From an uncultured Ignavibacteria bacterium (lineage in GTDB: Bacteria > Bacteroidota > Ignavibacteria > Tepidaquicellales > Tepidaquicellaceae), in NCBI GenBank assembly GCA_937974175.1, contig CALJIG010000120.1, forward strand, positions 62,001 to 126,000: DNA of 64,000 nucleotides. Reading direction: 5' to 3'. The translations under genes and the position numbers were made by a program. Position 1 is the first letter of the stretch. Each line of letters opens with the position of its first letter. A model generated the notes under the pieces. That model searched no databases. It saw nothing but the letters and a program-made list of their open reading frames with translations, and had not been told where the DNA came from. This document shows, piece by piece, positions 17,966 to 25,840 of this stretch.

Positions 17966-18910
17966 TTGAAAATAATCTACATTTACATATTTCTGTTAGT
18001 TTTAGCCGGATGCGCGCCAAAAGATAATGTCAAATTTGACAAAGGCGTCACTGATGACGGAAAAACTGTCAGCAATATTGAGTATGATACTTATAATTTT
18101 GCTGAGCTTGAAGAGGTTTATGAAAACCTTGATTATGATGAACCGATGGCTGAATTTACTGATATCCTGGGAAAGGATTTCCGCGCAATCCGTTTTAAAT
18201 ATTTTGTGGTATTTTCCAATCTTGAAGATAAAGTTACTTATCAGTTAATTGACAGCGATATCCGCAATACAGTAGATGTAATGCTCAATAATTATATTGA
18301 GACAAGACCTGATGAAGTTACTCCGATTTTTTTATTTAAGGATATGCAGAGCTACAAAGATTTTTCAATGAAGGAATTTGGAATAGATGAAACCGATCTA
18401 TCACCCTACGGCTTCTATAAAATTTCCAAGAATGTGATTCTCATAAGATACGTTAACTGGAAGGGAAGCACTTCGCACGAGACAACCCACGCTATGCTTC
18501 AAAACGATTTTCCGAATATACCGTCATGGTTTAACGAAGGCTTTGCTGCAATGCACGAGAAGGCAATTTTTAATAACGGAAGATTTATAGGAAATTTTAA
18601 CTGGCGTATACTTGCATTAAGAAGAGCATTCAACGAAAACAACTACACATCCCTGCGGCATCTGATGAGTACAAACGACGATGAATTTTACGGTAAAAGA
18701 ACTTCATTCTATTACGCTCAGGCTTGCTATATGTTTATGCTGCTACAGGAAAGAGGACTCTTTGAAACATATTATAAAGCATTCCGTGATAACTATTCAA
18801 AAGACCACACAGGCATAAAGCAGCTGGAAGCATTAACAGGTCAATCTATAGAGAAACTGGATGCCGATGTTATCGAATATATACAAAGTTTTAAGCAGGA
18901 ATTTAATTAG
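17966..18910 (+). CDS. Lipoprotein with gluzincin-type metallopeptidase motif
   Basis: A 314-residue lipoprotein: the signal peptide ends in the lipobox LAGC (Cys16). The segment STSHETTHAML has the zinc motif HETTH at 171-175 and is followed by SWFNEGFAAMHE, where Glu191 is in the position of the third zinc ligand, as in peptidase MA-like gluzincins. Substrate unknown; it may act on the cell surface. It starts at TTG 17966, the only start that includes the signal peptide. It is divergent from the aldehyde dehydrogenase. Confidence 0.8.
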   Translation: MKIIYIYIFLLVLAGCAPKDNVKFDKGVTDDGKTVSNIEYDTYNFAELEEVYENLDYDEPMAEFTDILGKDFRAIRFKYFVVFSNLEDKVTYQLIDSDIRNTVDVMLNNYIETRPDEVTPIFLFKDMQSYKDFSMKEFGIDETDLSPYGFYKISKNVILIRYVNWKGSTSHETTHAMLQNDFPNIPSWFNEGFAAMHEKAIFNNGRFIGNFNWRILALRRAFNENNYTSLRHLMSTNDDEFYGKRTSFYYAQACYMFMLLQERGLFETYYKAFRDNYSKDHTGIKQLEALTGQSIEKLDADVIEYIQSFKQEFN

Positions 18911-18967
18911 TTCTTTTCATTTTTATCTCTGTTTTTTATAAACTGCAAAATATATATTTTATTCATT

Positions 18968-19204
18968 ATGGAAGAGAATTTATTAAGCAGGATAACAATT
19001 AATCCGGAAGTTTGTCACGGGAAACCTACTATTCGCAATATGCGATATACTGTAGAGTTAATTCTGGATTTGCTTTCTGCCGGGATGACTAATGAAGAAA
19101 TAATAAAAGACTATCCTTCATTAAATAAAGAGGATATAATGGCTTCGCTGGCATATGCTTCACGACTTACTAAAGTTAAAAGCATTAACAGAGTTTCTGC
19201 ATGA
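18968..19204 (+). CDS. DUF433 antitoxin
   Basis: A 78-residue DUF433 protein: ITINPEVCHGKPTIRNMR near the N-terminus, a DLLSAGMTNEEI helix and YPSLNKEDIMASLAYA. It is the second antitoxin of this type within 3 kb, on the opposite strand from the first, and is paralogous to it. It overlaps the toxin start by four bases (ATGA). Confidence 0.88.
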   Translation: MEENLLSRITINPEVCHGKPTIRNMRYTVELILDLLSAGMTNEEIIKDYPSLNKEDIMASLAYASRLTKVKSINRVSA

Positions 19205-19554
19205 AATTTTTAATAGATGCCCAGCTGCCTCCTCTCTTAAAAAAACATTTACAGGCAGAGGGACATGATGTGATTCATACTGAAGATTTACCTGATAAAG
19301 AATTTACAACTGATAATTACCTTCGCAAGATTGCAGATACTGAAGACAGAATTTTGATTACAAAAGATGAAGACTTTGTTGAAACCTGTCTGTTAAAAAA
19401 CTCTCCTAACAAGCTTCTTTGGATTACTACCGGAAACATTATAAACACTAAACTTTTAGAATTATTCAATAAAAATATTAATCAAATAATTAATGGATTT
19501 GAAAACAATAGATTTATTGAAATGAATAATCAAAACATTTTTTTTCACGAATAA
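19201..19554 (+). CDS. DUF5615 PIN-like toxin
   Basis: A 117-residue DUF5615 protein: FLIDAQLPPLLKKHL with acidic Asp5, HTEDLPDKEF and the ITKDEDFVET motif about residues 58-67, all in the order expected of the PIN-like fold. It is coupled to the upstream DUF433 antitoxin by an ATGA overlap. Family knowledge predicts a ribonuclease toxin. The next gene follows after eight bases, so read-through into the cupin gene is likely. Confidence 0.86.
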   Translation: MKFLIDAQLPPLLKKHLQAEGHDVIHTEDLPDKEFTTDNYLRKIADTEDRILITKDEDFVETCLLKNSPNKLLWITTGNIINTKLLELFNKNINQIINGFENNRFIEMNNQNIFFHE

Positions 19555-19562
19555 AAAATACA

Positions 19563-20060
19563 ATGCTTACAAAAGAACAAATCGCAGAAGAAGTAGCAAA
19601 TTCACTCGAAGAAAAAGGCTTAACAATAGTAGATAAAGATTTCGAAAGACCATGGGGCGGATTTTACAGAATAGCCGACACAGACCTTCCGAAATTTTTA
19701 GATATTTATTATCAGGGAGTCGAACTTCCAGAGTATGCACGTACAATGAATGCAAGCCCGAAGATACTAGTAGTCGAGCCATGGAAGAGACTTTCATGGC
19801 AGGTGCATGAAAGACGCTCTGAAGTATGGCGAGTTGTGCGCGGACCTGTTGCAGTCTATCAAAGCGCTACTGATGAACAGCCGGATGCACCGCAATCTTA
19901 TATCGAAAATGAAGTTATAACTTTGCCGCAGGGTACGCGCCACAGACTTGTCGGCGAAGATGACTGGGGAGTGATAGCAGAAATCTGGGTACATATTGAT
20001 CCAACCAATCCCACCGACGAAAATGATATCAGAAGAATTCAGGATGACTTCGGCAGATAA
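19563..20060 (+). CDS. Cupin protein of the sugar-phosphate isomerase type
   Basis: A 165-residue cupin resembling the C-terminal half of type II mannose-6-phosphate isomerases: ERPWGGFYRI (about 24-33), LVVEPWKRLSWQVHERRSE (about 69-87), VWRVVRGPVAVY and LPQGTRHRL with the metal-ligand pattern HxnE...H. The metal and substrate are not determined; a phosphomannose isomerase or a regulatory sugar-binding cupin is possible. It lies between a toxin gene and a DUF1287 gene that overlaps its 3' end by 17 bases. Confidence 0.8.
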   Translation: MLTKEQIAEEVANSLEEKGLTIVDKDFERPWGGFYRIADTDLPKFLDIYYQGVELPEYARTMNASPKILVVEPWKRLSWQVHERRSEVWRVVRGPVAVYQSATDEQPDAPQSYIENEVITLPQGTRHRLVGEDDWGVIAEIWVHIDPTNPTDENDIRRIQDDFGR

Positions 20061-20721
20061 AAAATATATCACCTTTATACTCTTATTTTTTATTTCCACG
20101 CTTTTTTCATTTGGAGTTTTAGCTGTTAACAATAATGTAACAGTTGAAACATCTTATGCATTAAATGATAATCAATTAAAAATCGTTGAAGGCGCAAAGA
20201 AATGCCTCGCTGATAAATTCAGTTACGATTTAAGCATGGCCTACCATGTGCTGACTTATAAAGACGGAATAAATACAGAAAAAAAAATTTTCCCGGGCGG
20301 TGATTTATCACCGGAGATTGGTGTGTGCACTGATGTTACAGTAAGAGCTTTACGTTACGGACTTGACCTTGATCTGCAAAAAGAAATAAATACTGACGCT
20401 GCCAATCACTGGAAAGATTATCCGATGAAAAGATGGAGCGCAAAAAAACCTGACAGCAATATTGATCACCGTAGAGTGCCGAATCAGCAGGTATGGTTTG
20501 AAAAATACTGGACCAATGTTACCTCTGATGAGTTTATGCCGGGAGATGTAATAATATGGGATATGAATGAAGACGGATGGAGTGACCATATCGGAATTTT
20601 ATCTGACAACAAATTGAACTCGCGCTATAAAGTAATTCATAATTTCCCTGACCCCGGCTACGTTGCAGAGGAAGATGTAATAAACGAATGGAAGATTTCC
20701 GGAGTTTACAGAATAAAATAA
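20044..20721 (+). CDS. Exported DUF1287 protein (NlpC/P60-like)
   Basis: I chose the ATG at 20044 (225 residues) because the longer frame from 19996 overlaps the cupin by 65 bases and would bury the signal sequence (FILLFFISTLFSFGVLAV). The mature part has GVCTDVTVRALR with a cysteine in the catalytic-like position, HRRVPNQQVWFEKYW, PGDVIIWDMN and SDHIGIL with a histidine, the order of NlpC/P60-like peptidases to which DUF1287 is related. It may cleave peptidoglycan peptides; that activity is inferred. Confidence 0.85.
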   Translation: MTSADKKYITFILLFFISTLFSFGVLAVNNNVTVETSYALNDNQLKIVEGAKKCLADKFSYDLSMAYHVLTYKDGINTEKKIFPGGDLSPEIGVCTDVTVRALRYGLDLDLQKEINTDAANHWKDYPMKRWSAKKPDSNIDHRRVPNQQVWFEKYWTNVTSDEFMPGDVIIWDMNEDGWSDHIGILSDNKLNSRYKVIHNFPDPGYVAEEDVINEWKISGVYRIK

Positions 20722-20733
20722 ATTTGAATTGTT

Positions 20734-21501
20734 ATGGAAGTTTTTGATGCAATTTTAAACCGCAGAACTGCGAACAGCGCATTTGCAGATAAACAGGTTT
20801 CGAAAGAAGATCTTAACACACTTGTAAAAATGGCTTCTTATGCTCCAAGCCATTTTAATTCCCAGCCGTGGAGATTTATTATCGTTGATGATAAAAATAC
20901 CATAGGGGAAATTGCAAAAATTGCAGGCGACTCCATGGTACAGCTGATGGATGATGGAAGATTCTGGAAGCAGTACAGGAAATATTTCCGCTTCGATGAT
21001 GAAGAGGTTGATAAGACAAGCGACGGAATTCATATTGACCACATGCCGGCTTTCCTCAAGCCCTTCGCAAAACAAATATTCAGTGAAAAAGGCGGAAAAA
21101 TAATTTCAAAATTCAGAGTATCGCGTATACTTGGGAATGATGAAGAGAAACTTGTAGCCGGCTCTCCTATACTTTTTGTAATTGCTCTTACAAAAGAAGA
21201 ATACAAGAAAGAAGAACTTTCCGGATTTTATTCCGTAATTTCCATGGGAGCGGTTATACAAAATCTTTGGCTTTCCACTACAGCGTTAGGAATGGGAATG
21301 CAGTTTATTTCTACTCCCGGTGAAATTCCTGAAAACTGGCAGAAGATAATTGATATGCTGGGAATTCCGGATACTTATGAAATGATGGCTATTTTCAGAA
21401 TGGGATATGTGGATAAAAATATGAAGCGCCCCACAATTGATTGGAAATCTTCACAGCGTAAATCTCCCGAAGAGCTCAGCTATAAAAATAAGTGGAAATA
21501 A
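20734..21501 (+). CDS. Nitroreductase-family flavoprotein
   Basis: A 255-residue nitroreductase-fold protein expected to bind FMN and reduce nitro or quinone compounds with NAD(P)H. It has the N-terminal ILNRRTANSAFADKQV, the SYAPSHFNSQPWRFIIV core (about 34-50) and the C-terminal GAVIQNLWLSTTALGMGMQF segment (about 173-192) of the family. The middle part (FWKQYRKYFRFDDEEVDK) is an insertion, which makes it longer than minimal nitroreductases. It lies 12 bases after the DUF1287 gene, probably in the same operon. The natural substrate is unknown. Confidence 0.9.
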   Translation: MEVFDAILNRRTANSAFADKQVSKEDLNTLVKMASYAPSHFNSQPWRFIIVDDKNTIGEIAKIAGDSMVQLMDDGRFWKQYRKYFRFDDEEVDKTSDGIHIDHMPAFLKPFAKQIFSEKGGKIISKFRVSRILGNDEEKLVAGSPILFVIALTKEEYKKEELSGFYSVISMGAVIQNLWLSTTALGMGMQFISTPGEIPENWQKIIDMLGIPDTYEMMAIFRMGYVDKNMKRPTIDWKSSQRKSPEELSYKNKWK

Positions 21502-21599
21502 ATTTCTGCAAATTAAAAAATACCCTTTATTATAATGGGTAAAATAATTAAGTTGTTTTTATTCTCTCATATTTTATAACCTCAAACCAAAATAAATTT

Positions 21600-22103
21600 A
21601 TGGCATTAAACGAACCAATAATCGGTGAAATGAAACACGAAGGTGTCGCTACAAGAAAAATGCTTGAGCGAGTACCTGCAGATAAATTCTCCTGGAAACC
21701 TCACGAAAAGTCAATGTCACTGGGGCAGCTGGCAGCTCACGTTGCTGAAATTGCTGACTGGACAGGACCTACAATTAATCAGGATGAACTGGATTTTTCT
21801 AAAATGGAATACAAACCATTTGAGCCTAAGACAACTGAAGAACTTGTAAAGTTTTATGATGAAAAACAGGCAGCAGCTTTGAAAACACTTGAAACAAATG
21901 CTACCGATGAAAATCTTATGGGAATGTGGACATTAAGAAACGGAGAAACAGTTTATATGACAATGCCGAGAATAGGTGTGATGCGCGGTTTTGTTTTAAG
22001 TCACTTGATACATCACAGAGCGCAGCTTGGAGTTTACTTAAGACTTCTTGATGTTCCTCTTCCTTCATCTTATGGTCCTTCTGCCGATGAAGGCCAAATG
22101 TAA
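21600..22103 (+). CDS. DinB-family protein
   Basis: A 167-residue four-helix-bundle protein of the DinB/YfiT superfamily. The metal-binding histidine pattern is visible: His47 in LAAHVAEIADW and His135/His139 in SHLIHHRAQL. Family knowledge: such proteins are often metal-dependent thiol transferases or stress proteins; the activity of this one is unknown. Length is typical. It is followed by a strong terminator and preceded by 98 bases of non-coding DNA. Confidence 0.9.
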   Translation: MALNEPIIGEMKHEGVATRKMLERVPADKFSWKPHEKSMSLGQLAAHVAEIADWTGPTINQDELDFSKMEYKPFEPKTTEELVKFYDEKQAAALKTLETNATDENLMGMWTLRNGETVYMTMPRIGVMRGFVLSHLIHHRAQLGVYLRLLDVPLPSSYGPSADEGQM

Positions 22104-22125
22104 TTTTAAATTTGAATAAAAGGTG

Positions 22126-22159
22126 ATTGCCCTTTCCAATTTAGATTGGGAAGGGTAAT
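22126..22159 (+). terminator. Terminator of the DinB-family gene
   Basis: ATTGCCCTTTCCAAT (22126-22140) pairs with ATTGGGAAGGGTAAT (22145-22159) around TTAG and is followed by TTTATTTG. It lies 22 bases after the stop codon. Confidence 0.85.
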
Positions 22160-22164
22160 TTTAT

Positions 22165-22470
22165 TTGTTGGAAAAATTCCTTACATATTCCGCTTTATTC
22201 ATTTATCTAACGAATTATTTTGTAGGGTGGCTTTTGTATATGAAAGTCATATCTATGAAAAAAATTACTCATCAGATTCTTTTCGCTGCTATCATAATAA
22301 ATCTTATTTTCATTCTGATTTTTTTGAATCTGTCTCTTTTTGGGAAGATGCTGTTATTGTTTTCGCTTTTCTTTATGTGCGTACTTCCGTTGGGAAAGAA
22401 GGGCGGTATTTATCACAGGATTATTTCTTCTTTAGGGTTAATTTTTTATCTGATTTATTTTTTAGTGTAA
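22165..22470 (+). CDS. Small integral membrane protein
   Basis: A 101-residue protein with three to four hydrophobic segments (about 6-25, 38-57, 60-78 and 87-101) separated by short basic loops. The first 25 bases lie within or just after the preceding terminator, so the TTG at 22165 or 22168 or the internal ATG at 22240 could be the true start. I recognise no family. It ends just before a bidirectional terminator. Confidence 0.5.
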   Translation: MLEKFLTYSALFIYLTNYFVGWLLYMKVISMKKITHQILFAAIIINLIFILIFLNLSLFGKMLLLFSLFFMCVLPLGKKGGIYHRIISSLGLIFYLIYFLV

Positions 22471-22477
22471 CAAATAA

Positions 22478-22499
22478 AAAACCCTCCGAAGAGGGTTTT
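22478..22499. terminator. Bidirectional terminator
   Basis: AAAACCCTC (22478-22486) and GAGGGTTTT (22491-22499) pair perfectly around CGAA. It separates the plus-strand membrane gene from the convergent minus-strand tatA operon and can serve both. Confidence 0.88.
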
Positions 22500-22505
22500 C
22501 ATTAA

Positions 22506-22676
22506 TTAACTTTTTACCGATTCCGTAACAGAAGTTGTTACATCTGAAGTAGCTTTCTTAAATTCTTTTATACCTTTTCCGAACCCTGACATTAAATCAG
22601 GAATTTTCTTCGCTCCGAATAAAACAAGAATTGCAACTCCTATCAGTAAAATTTCCGGTGTTCCTAATCCGAACAT
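22506..22676 (-). CDS. tatA: Twin-arginine translocase subunit TatA
   Basis: A 56-residue protein with the full TatA/E layout: a short N-terminus with GTPEILLIG, one transmembrane helix (about 7-21), the FGAKKIPDL hinge (about 20-28), an amphipathic helix with [13 protein letters not shown] (about 30-42) and a polar tail. TatA multimers form the passage for folded proteins carrying twin-arginine signals. It starts at the ATG at 22674-22676, preceded by AAAGGA, 13 bases downstream of a gene encoding a twin-arginine leader, and ends just before a terminator. It is therefore the last gene of a three-gene unit with two likely Tat substrates. No tatC is in the window. Confidence 0.93.
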   Translation of the reverse strand: MFGLGTPEILLIGVAILVLFGAKKIPDLMSGFGKGIKEFKKATSDVTTSVTESVKS

Positions 22677-22689
22677 AAATTGTCCTTTC

Positions 22690-23487
22690 TTATACTATAA
22701 ACGGGTCTGCAATTGCAAGGACTTCCGCCATTGTTAAAGTTTCGTCAAATGCTTCAGTGATTGCCTGTGCTGAAACCGTTGTTATTGTTCTTACATCTAC
22801 TCCGCCCTGTAAATAATTATCTTCTCTTACGTATATAGATGCCGGGGCACCTCCGCCATCTGCATTGGGAATCCATCCTTTTTGTCCTCTTATACGTCTT
22901 ACTTCGGATGCATGACGGGCTTCTACAGAGTGAATCTGTAGTGCTGCTGTAAGGACTGCATCGTTGCTCATTAAATTACCTGCCTGCCCTTTATAGGCTC
23001 TTACACCTGTATCTTCAAATGCCTGCGAAAGAGTTAAAAAAGTTGAGTAGTTGGTGAATACATCGGGAAACGCTCCTCCGGCTGTGAAGTCAAAAGTTGG
23101 TTGGGAAACAGGTGTTCCGCCAAGACTGGCTATTGTGGCAATCAGAGTATTTACGTGAGCTGCTTCGTGATTATAGATCTGGTTAAATACTGCCCTGTCT
23201 CCTGATGGGATAAGAGCAAGATTGGAATTTAATCCCATATCATAAAATTTTCTCTCAAGATACTCAAGTGTCAAAGCAAAATTTAATACTTCTACTACAG
23301 TTGCTGATGAACTTGCTTTCGCGGATTTTGTAACTAAAGATGCTAATGCAAATGGAAGAGCAGCAATAGCAGCTTTTACTCCGAAGCTGCCGGCTTTTGA
23401 TAAAGCGTCTCTTCTGGAAAAATTCTCTTCAGTCATCGTAGAACTTAATTTTGACTGAATATTATTATATAGATTTTCGAGTTTCAT
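22690..23487 (-). CDS. Tat-exported ferritin-like protein
   Basis: A 265-residue protein with a twin-arginine leader: [10 protein letters not shown] (Arg25-Arg26) followed by a hydrophobic stretch ending about residue 58 (KSAKASS). The mature part is a ferritin-like four-helix bundle (Ferritin_2/DUF4439-like) with the expected carboxylate/histidine clusters: [32 protein letters not shown] and [12 protein letters not shown]. Such a di-metal site could bind iron or manganese, but activity is not known. The ATG is preceded by AAGGAG. It lies between a related ferritin-like lipoprotein gene and tatA, so export by Tat is very likely. Confidence 0.9.
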   Translation of the reverse strand: MKLENLYNNIQSKLSSTMTEENFSRRDALSKAGSFGVKAAIAALPFALASLVTKSAKASSSATVVEVLNFALTLEYLERKFYDMGLNSNLALIPSGDRAVFNQIYNHEAAHVNTLIATIASLGGTPVSQPTFDFTAGGAFPDVFTNYSTFLTLSQAFEDTGVRAYKGQAGNLMSNDAVLTAALQIHSVEARHASEVRRIRGQKGWIPNADGGGAPASIYVREDNYLQGGVDVRTITTVSAQAITEAFDETLTMAEVLAIADPFIV

Positions 23488-23500
23488 TTTGTTTTTCTCC

Positions 23501-24217
23501 TTAAGGTAAACTGTTTGCAGTAACTGTTGTTTTTAAATAATCTTTAGCAATACTGAGAACTGCTCTTGGTTTTCTTTCGACATCCAACCCCGATGATGCA
23601 TTTACTATATCATCACCTGCAAAGTCAGCGCTTCTTGGGTTTAACAGATCTCTTATTGCCGCAGCATGTCTTGCTTCAACAGATACAATTTTACCTGCAA
23701 GTTCAAGATACGTAGCATCTGAAATGTAATACCCGGCTCCGTTATAGGCAGAGACACCGAGATCTTCAAAAGCTTTTGCAGTGCCCAGTACACTTGCTCT
23801 GCTTGTAAAGTTAATGGATGAAAAATTTACTTCAAGATTTGGGATACGGCTGGATGATGGAATAGCCGCTTTGAAAAAATCTCTGTGTGCTATTTCATGA
23901 TCTCTTATATCAGTTAAGATAGAAAGCTCAGCGCCTGTCATACCTGAAAAAGGAGTTGCAATAACCTGAATATAAAATGCTGCTTCAAGCTGCTCTAAAG
24001 CGTAGGCATAATTTAAAATTCCTACATCTCCGCTGCCAAGATCTACAGATGTTCCTGAAGGTGTAATAATTTCATCACTTTTACACCCCTGAATTCCTAC
24101 TGCAAGTGCAGCTGCAGAGATTCCTGTAAAAACCAAAAAATTTCTTCGGTTGAATGGTTTATTAATCATACTGATTAATCCTTCACCATTATCTTTTTTT
24201 ATTTCTGTTTCACTCAT
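23501..24217 (-). CDS. Tat-exported ferritin-like lipoprotein
   Basis: A 238-residue relative of the next gene. The leader has NRRNFLVFTG (Arg24-Arg25) and a hydrophobic stretch ending in GIQGC, so Cys45 is probably lipidated. The ferritin-like bundle shows YALEQLEAAFY, DHEIAHRDFF, KAFEDLGVSAY and VSVEARHAAAIRD, giving Glu/His ligands in the same order as its neighbour. It is the first gene of the ferritin-like/tatA unit, with an AAGGAG site before the ATG, and a 20-bp palindrome lies about 200 bases upstream. A role in metal handling or oxidative defence outside the cytoplasm is inferred from the fold. Confidence 0.9.
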   Translation of the reverse strand: MSETEIKKDNGEGLISMINKPFNRRNFLVFTGISAAALAVGIQGCKSDEIITPSGTSVDLGSGDVGILNYAYALEQLEAAFYIQVIATPFSGMTGAELSILTDIRDHEIAHRDFFKAAIPSSSRIPNLEVNFSSINFTSRASVLGTAKAFEDLGVSAYNGAGYYISDATYLELAGKIVSVEARHAAAIRDLLNPRSADFAGDDIVNASSGLDVERKPRAVLSIAKDYLKTTVTANSLP

Positions 24218-24418
24218 TTCTTTCTCCTTTGTTTTAGGTTAAAAGTGCTGACAATTCTATTTCAACACCAAATGTTTTCAGTTTGGAAATAGAAAAGTTA
24301 AAATTATTCATTATAAATCTACTTAATGAGATTTATGGCAGATATTAATTAATAATTGATATACCTCGAGAAAGGAAATTTTAGTTTGAAAAGATCAGAT
24401 TGTAAACATTATATGATA

Positions 24419-24438
24419 ATATTGTCAAATGACAATAT
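24419..24438. promoter_or_regulatory. 20-bp palindrome upstream of the ferritin-like/tatA unit
   Basis: ATATTGTCAAATGACAATAT has two perfect nine-base arms around AA. It lies in the 327-base gap between the start of the minus-strand ferritin-like lipoprotein gene and the end of another minus-strand gene, so it can only sensibly regulate the former. It is a good operator candidate; the regulator is unknown. Confidence 0.5.
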
Positions 24439-24462
24439 GTGGCAGTTATCTATTAACGAATC

Positions 24463-24501
24463 CCTTAAAGAACTTCCTTAAAGAACTCCTTTAAGAACGT
24501 C
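24463..24501. repeat. Three 13-bp tandem repeats
   Basis: CCTTAAAGAACTT, CCTTAAAGAACTC and CTTTAAGAACGTC follow directly on each other in the same gap, 24 bases from the palindrome. They could be binding sites or a replication-slippage repeat. Confidence 0.7.
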
Positions 24502-24544
24502 TATAGTTAACAACGAAAAGAAATGAAGATTGGATTTAAAACTC

Positions 24545-25828
24545 TTAATAAATTTTGAGAAACTTTTTGTAGAAAGATTTTCTTCCTTCACCTGAAACGC
24601 TTACAAAATAAACACCTTTGGGAAGCGAAGAAATATTTAATTGGGTTTGATTGTTTGAAACTGAAAAAGATTTTACTTCTCTGCCTGAAGCATCAAATAT
24701 TTTTAAGTTATAATCTGATATTGCGTTATCAGTTTCATTGAGGAATTTTATGTTCAGAGTGTTACCTGCAGGATTAGGAGCAATAATAAAATTATCTGGA
24801 ACTATAGCAGGTTCGGTTTCCTGATTAATATTTGTTAGATATGAGTAAAGCTTCACTATTCTGCCGCTTTCACCACAAAAATAAGCAGAGAAAGAATTTC
24901 GGAAAAAATATCCGTCATACATATATCCTGCGAGCCTTATAGCAGAAGGATGAGTAAAATTAAATCCCCCGTTAGTTGATTTTATCAGGTAGCACGGAGC
25001 TCCATCAGTAGGTCCGTTCATCGCCATTAAAGTATTTCTATCTATAAAGAAGAGTTCATACAATGTACCGGGATAAGTTATAGTCTGAAACTGATTATAA
25101 ATATATTGCCAGTTTGCTCCGCCATTGGTTGTTCGCATTATGCCTGTCTGATAATATCCGAGCGAAACATAAATAGTATCTCTGCTAAGAGGCACGCAAT
25201 CGAATAAAGCTTTTTCTCCGTTATAACCTAAAAAAATATTATTCATAATTTGCCAGTTTAAACCGCCATTGGTAGTTTTATAAATGCAAGCTGAATCTAA
25301 ATTTTGTCTTGTGATAAGCAGTCCAAAATTTTCATCTAAAAAATTTATTCTTGTTATAGGTTCGGGAGCTCCCAAAGAAATATTTGTCCAGTTTACTCCG
25401 CCATTTGTAGTTTTATAAAGTGTGGAGTTTGCTCCGCCAATAAAACCTAACGTGCTGTTTAAAAAATAAACATACTTTAAAGGACCAGTGCTGAAATTAG
25501 AAATGGTCCAGTTAAGTCCGCCGTTCGTAGTTTTAACTAACTGGCCGCTATCGCTTGTAACAAATGCCGTTGTTGCATTAGCAAAAGCAACACAGGTATA
25601 ATAAGCGGTAGACGTACTGACATCTATATTAACCCAGTTTGTGCCGCCGTTTGATGTACGTAAAATTGTAGAAGAACCTCCAACGCAAATGCCGGTATTT
25701 TGATCTGTGAACGTAATTGATCTGAGAGTATTAGTTGTACCGGTAACCTGAAACTCAAAATAGTCAGCACTGCAAGCTTCTGAAACGAAAAAGAAAAATA
25801 ATCCGAAAACAAAATAAAATATTTTCAT
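24545..25828 (-). CDS. Secreted YCF48-like propeller with C-terminal sorting domain
   Basis: A 427-residue exported protein with a short signal peptide (cleavage about residue 20). Seven or so blades carry the repeated TTNGGxNW or STNGGFNF motif of YCF48-like beta-propellers. The C-terminal domain begins IAPNPAGNTLNIKF and has FDASGREVKSF and LPKGVYFVSV, the Por-secretion type A pattern; it lacks the NYPNPFNP form of the other cargo proteins here. It ends 12 bases before the fumarylacetoacetase start, same strand and direction. Confidence 0.88.
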   Translation of the reverse strand: MKIFYFVFGLFFFFVSEACSADYFEFQVTGTTNTLRSITFTDQNTGICVGGSSTILRTSNGGTNWVNIDVSTSTAYYTCVAFANATTAFVTSDSGQLVKTTNGGLNWTISNFSTGPLKYVYFLNSTLGFIGGANSTLYKTTNGGVNWTNISLGAPEPITRINFLDENFGLLITRQNLDSACIYKTTNGGLNWQIMNNIFLGYNGEKALFDCVPLSRDTIYVSLGYYQTGIMRTTNGGANWQYIYNQFQTITYPGTLYELFFIDRNTLMAMNGPTDGAPCYLIKSTNGGFNFTHPSAIRLAGYMYDGYFFRNSFSAYFCGESGRIVKLYSYLTNINQETEPAIVPDNFIIAPNPAGNTLNIKFLNETDNAISDYNLKIFDASGREVKSFSVSNNQTQLNISSLPKGVYFVSVSGEGRKSFYKKFLKIY

Positions 25829-25840
25829 TATAAGAATTAA

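Noticed and set aside
19996..20043. Longer start for the DUF1287 gene
   Set aside because: It overlaps the cupin gene by 65 bases and hides the signal peptide; the ATG at 20044 gives a normal exported protein.
24463..24501. Tandem repeats as a CRISPR or replication-origin iteron array
   Set aside because: Only three units, no spacers, no cas, rep or dnaA genes nearby.
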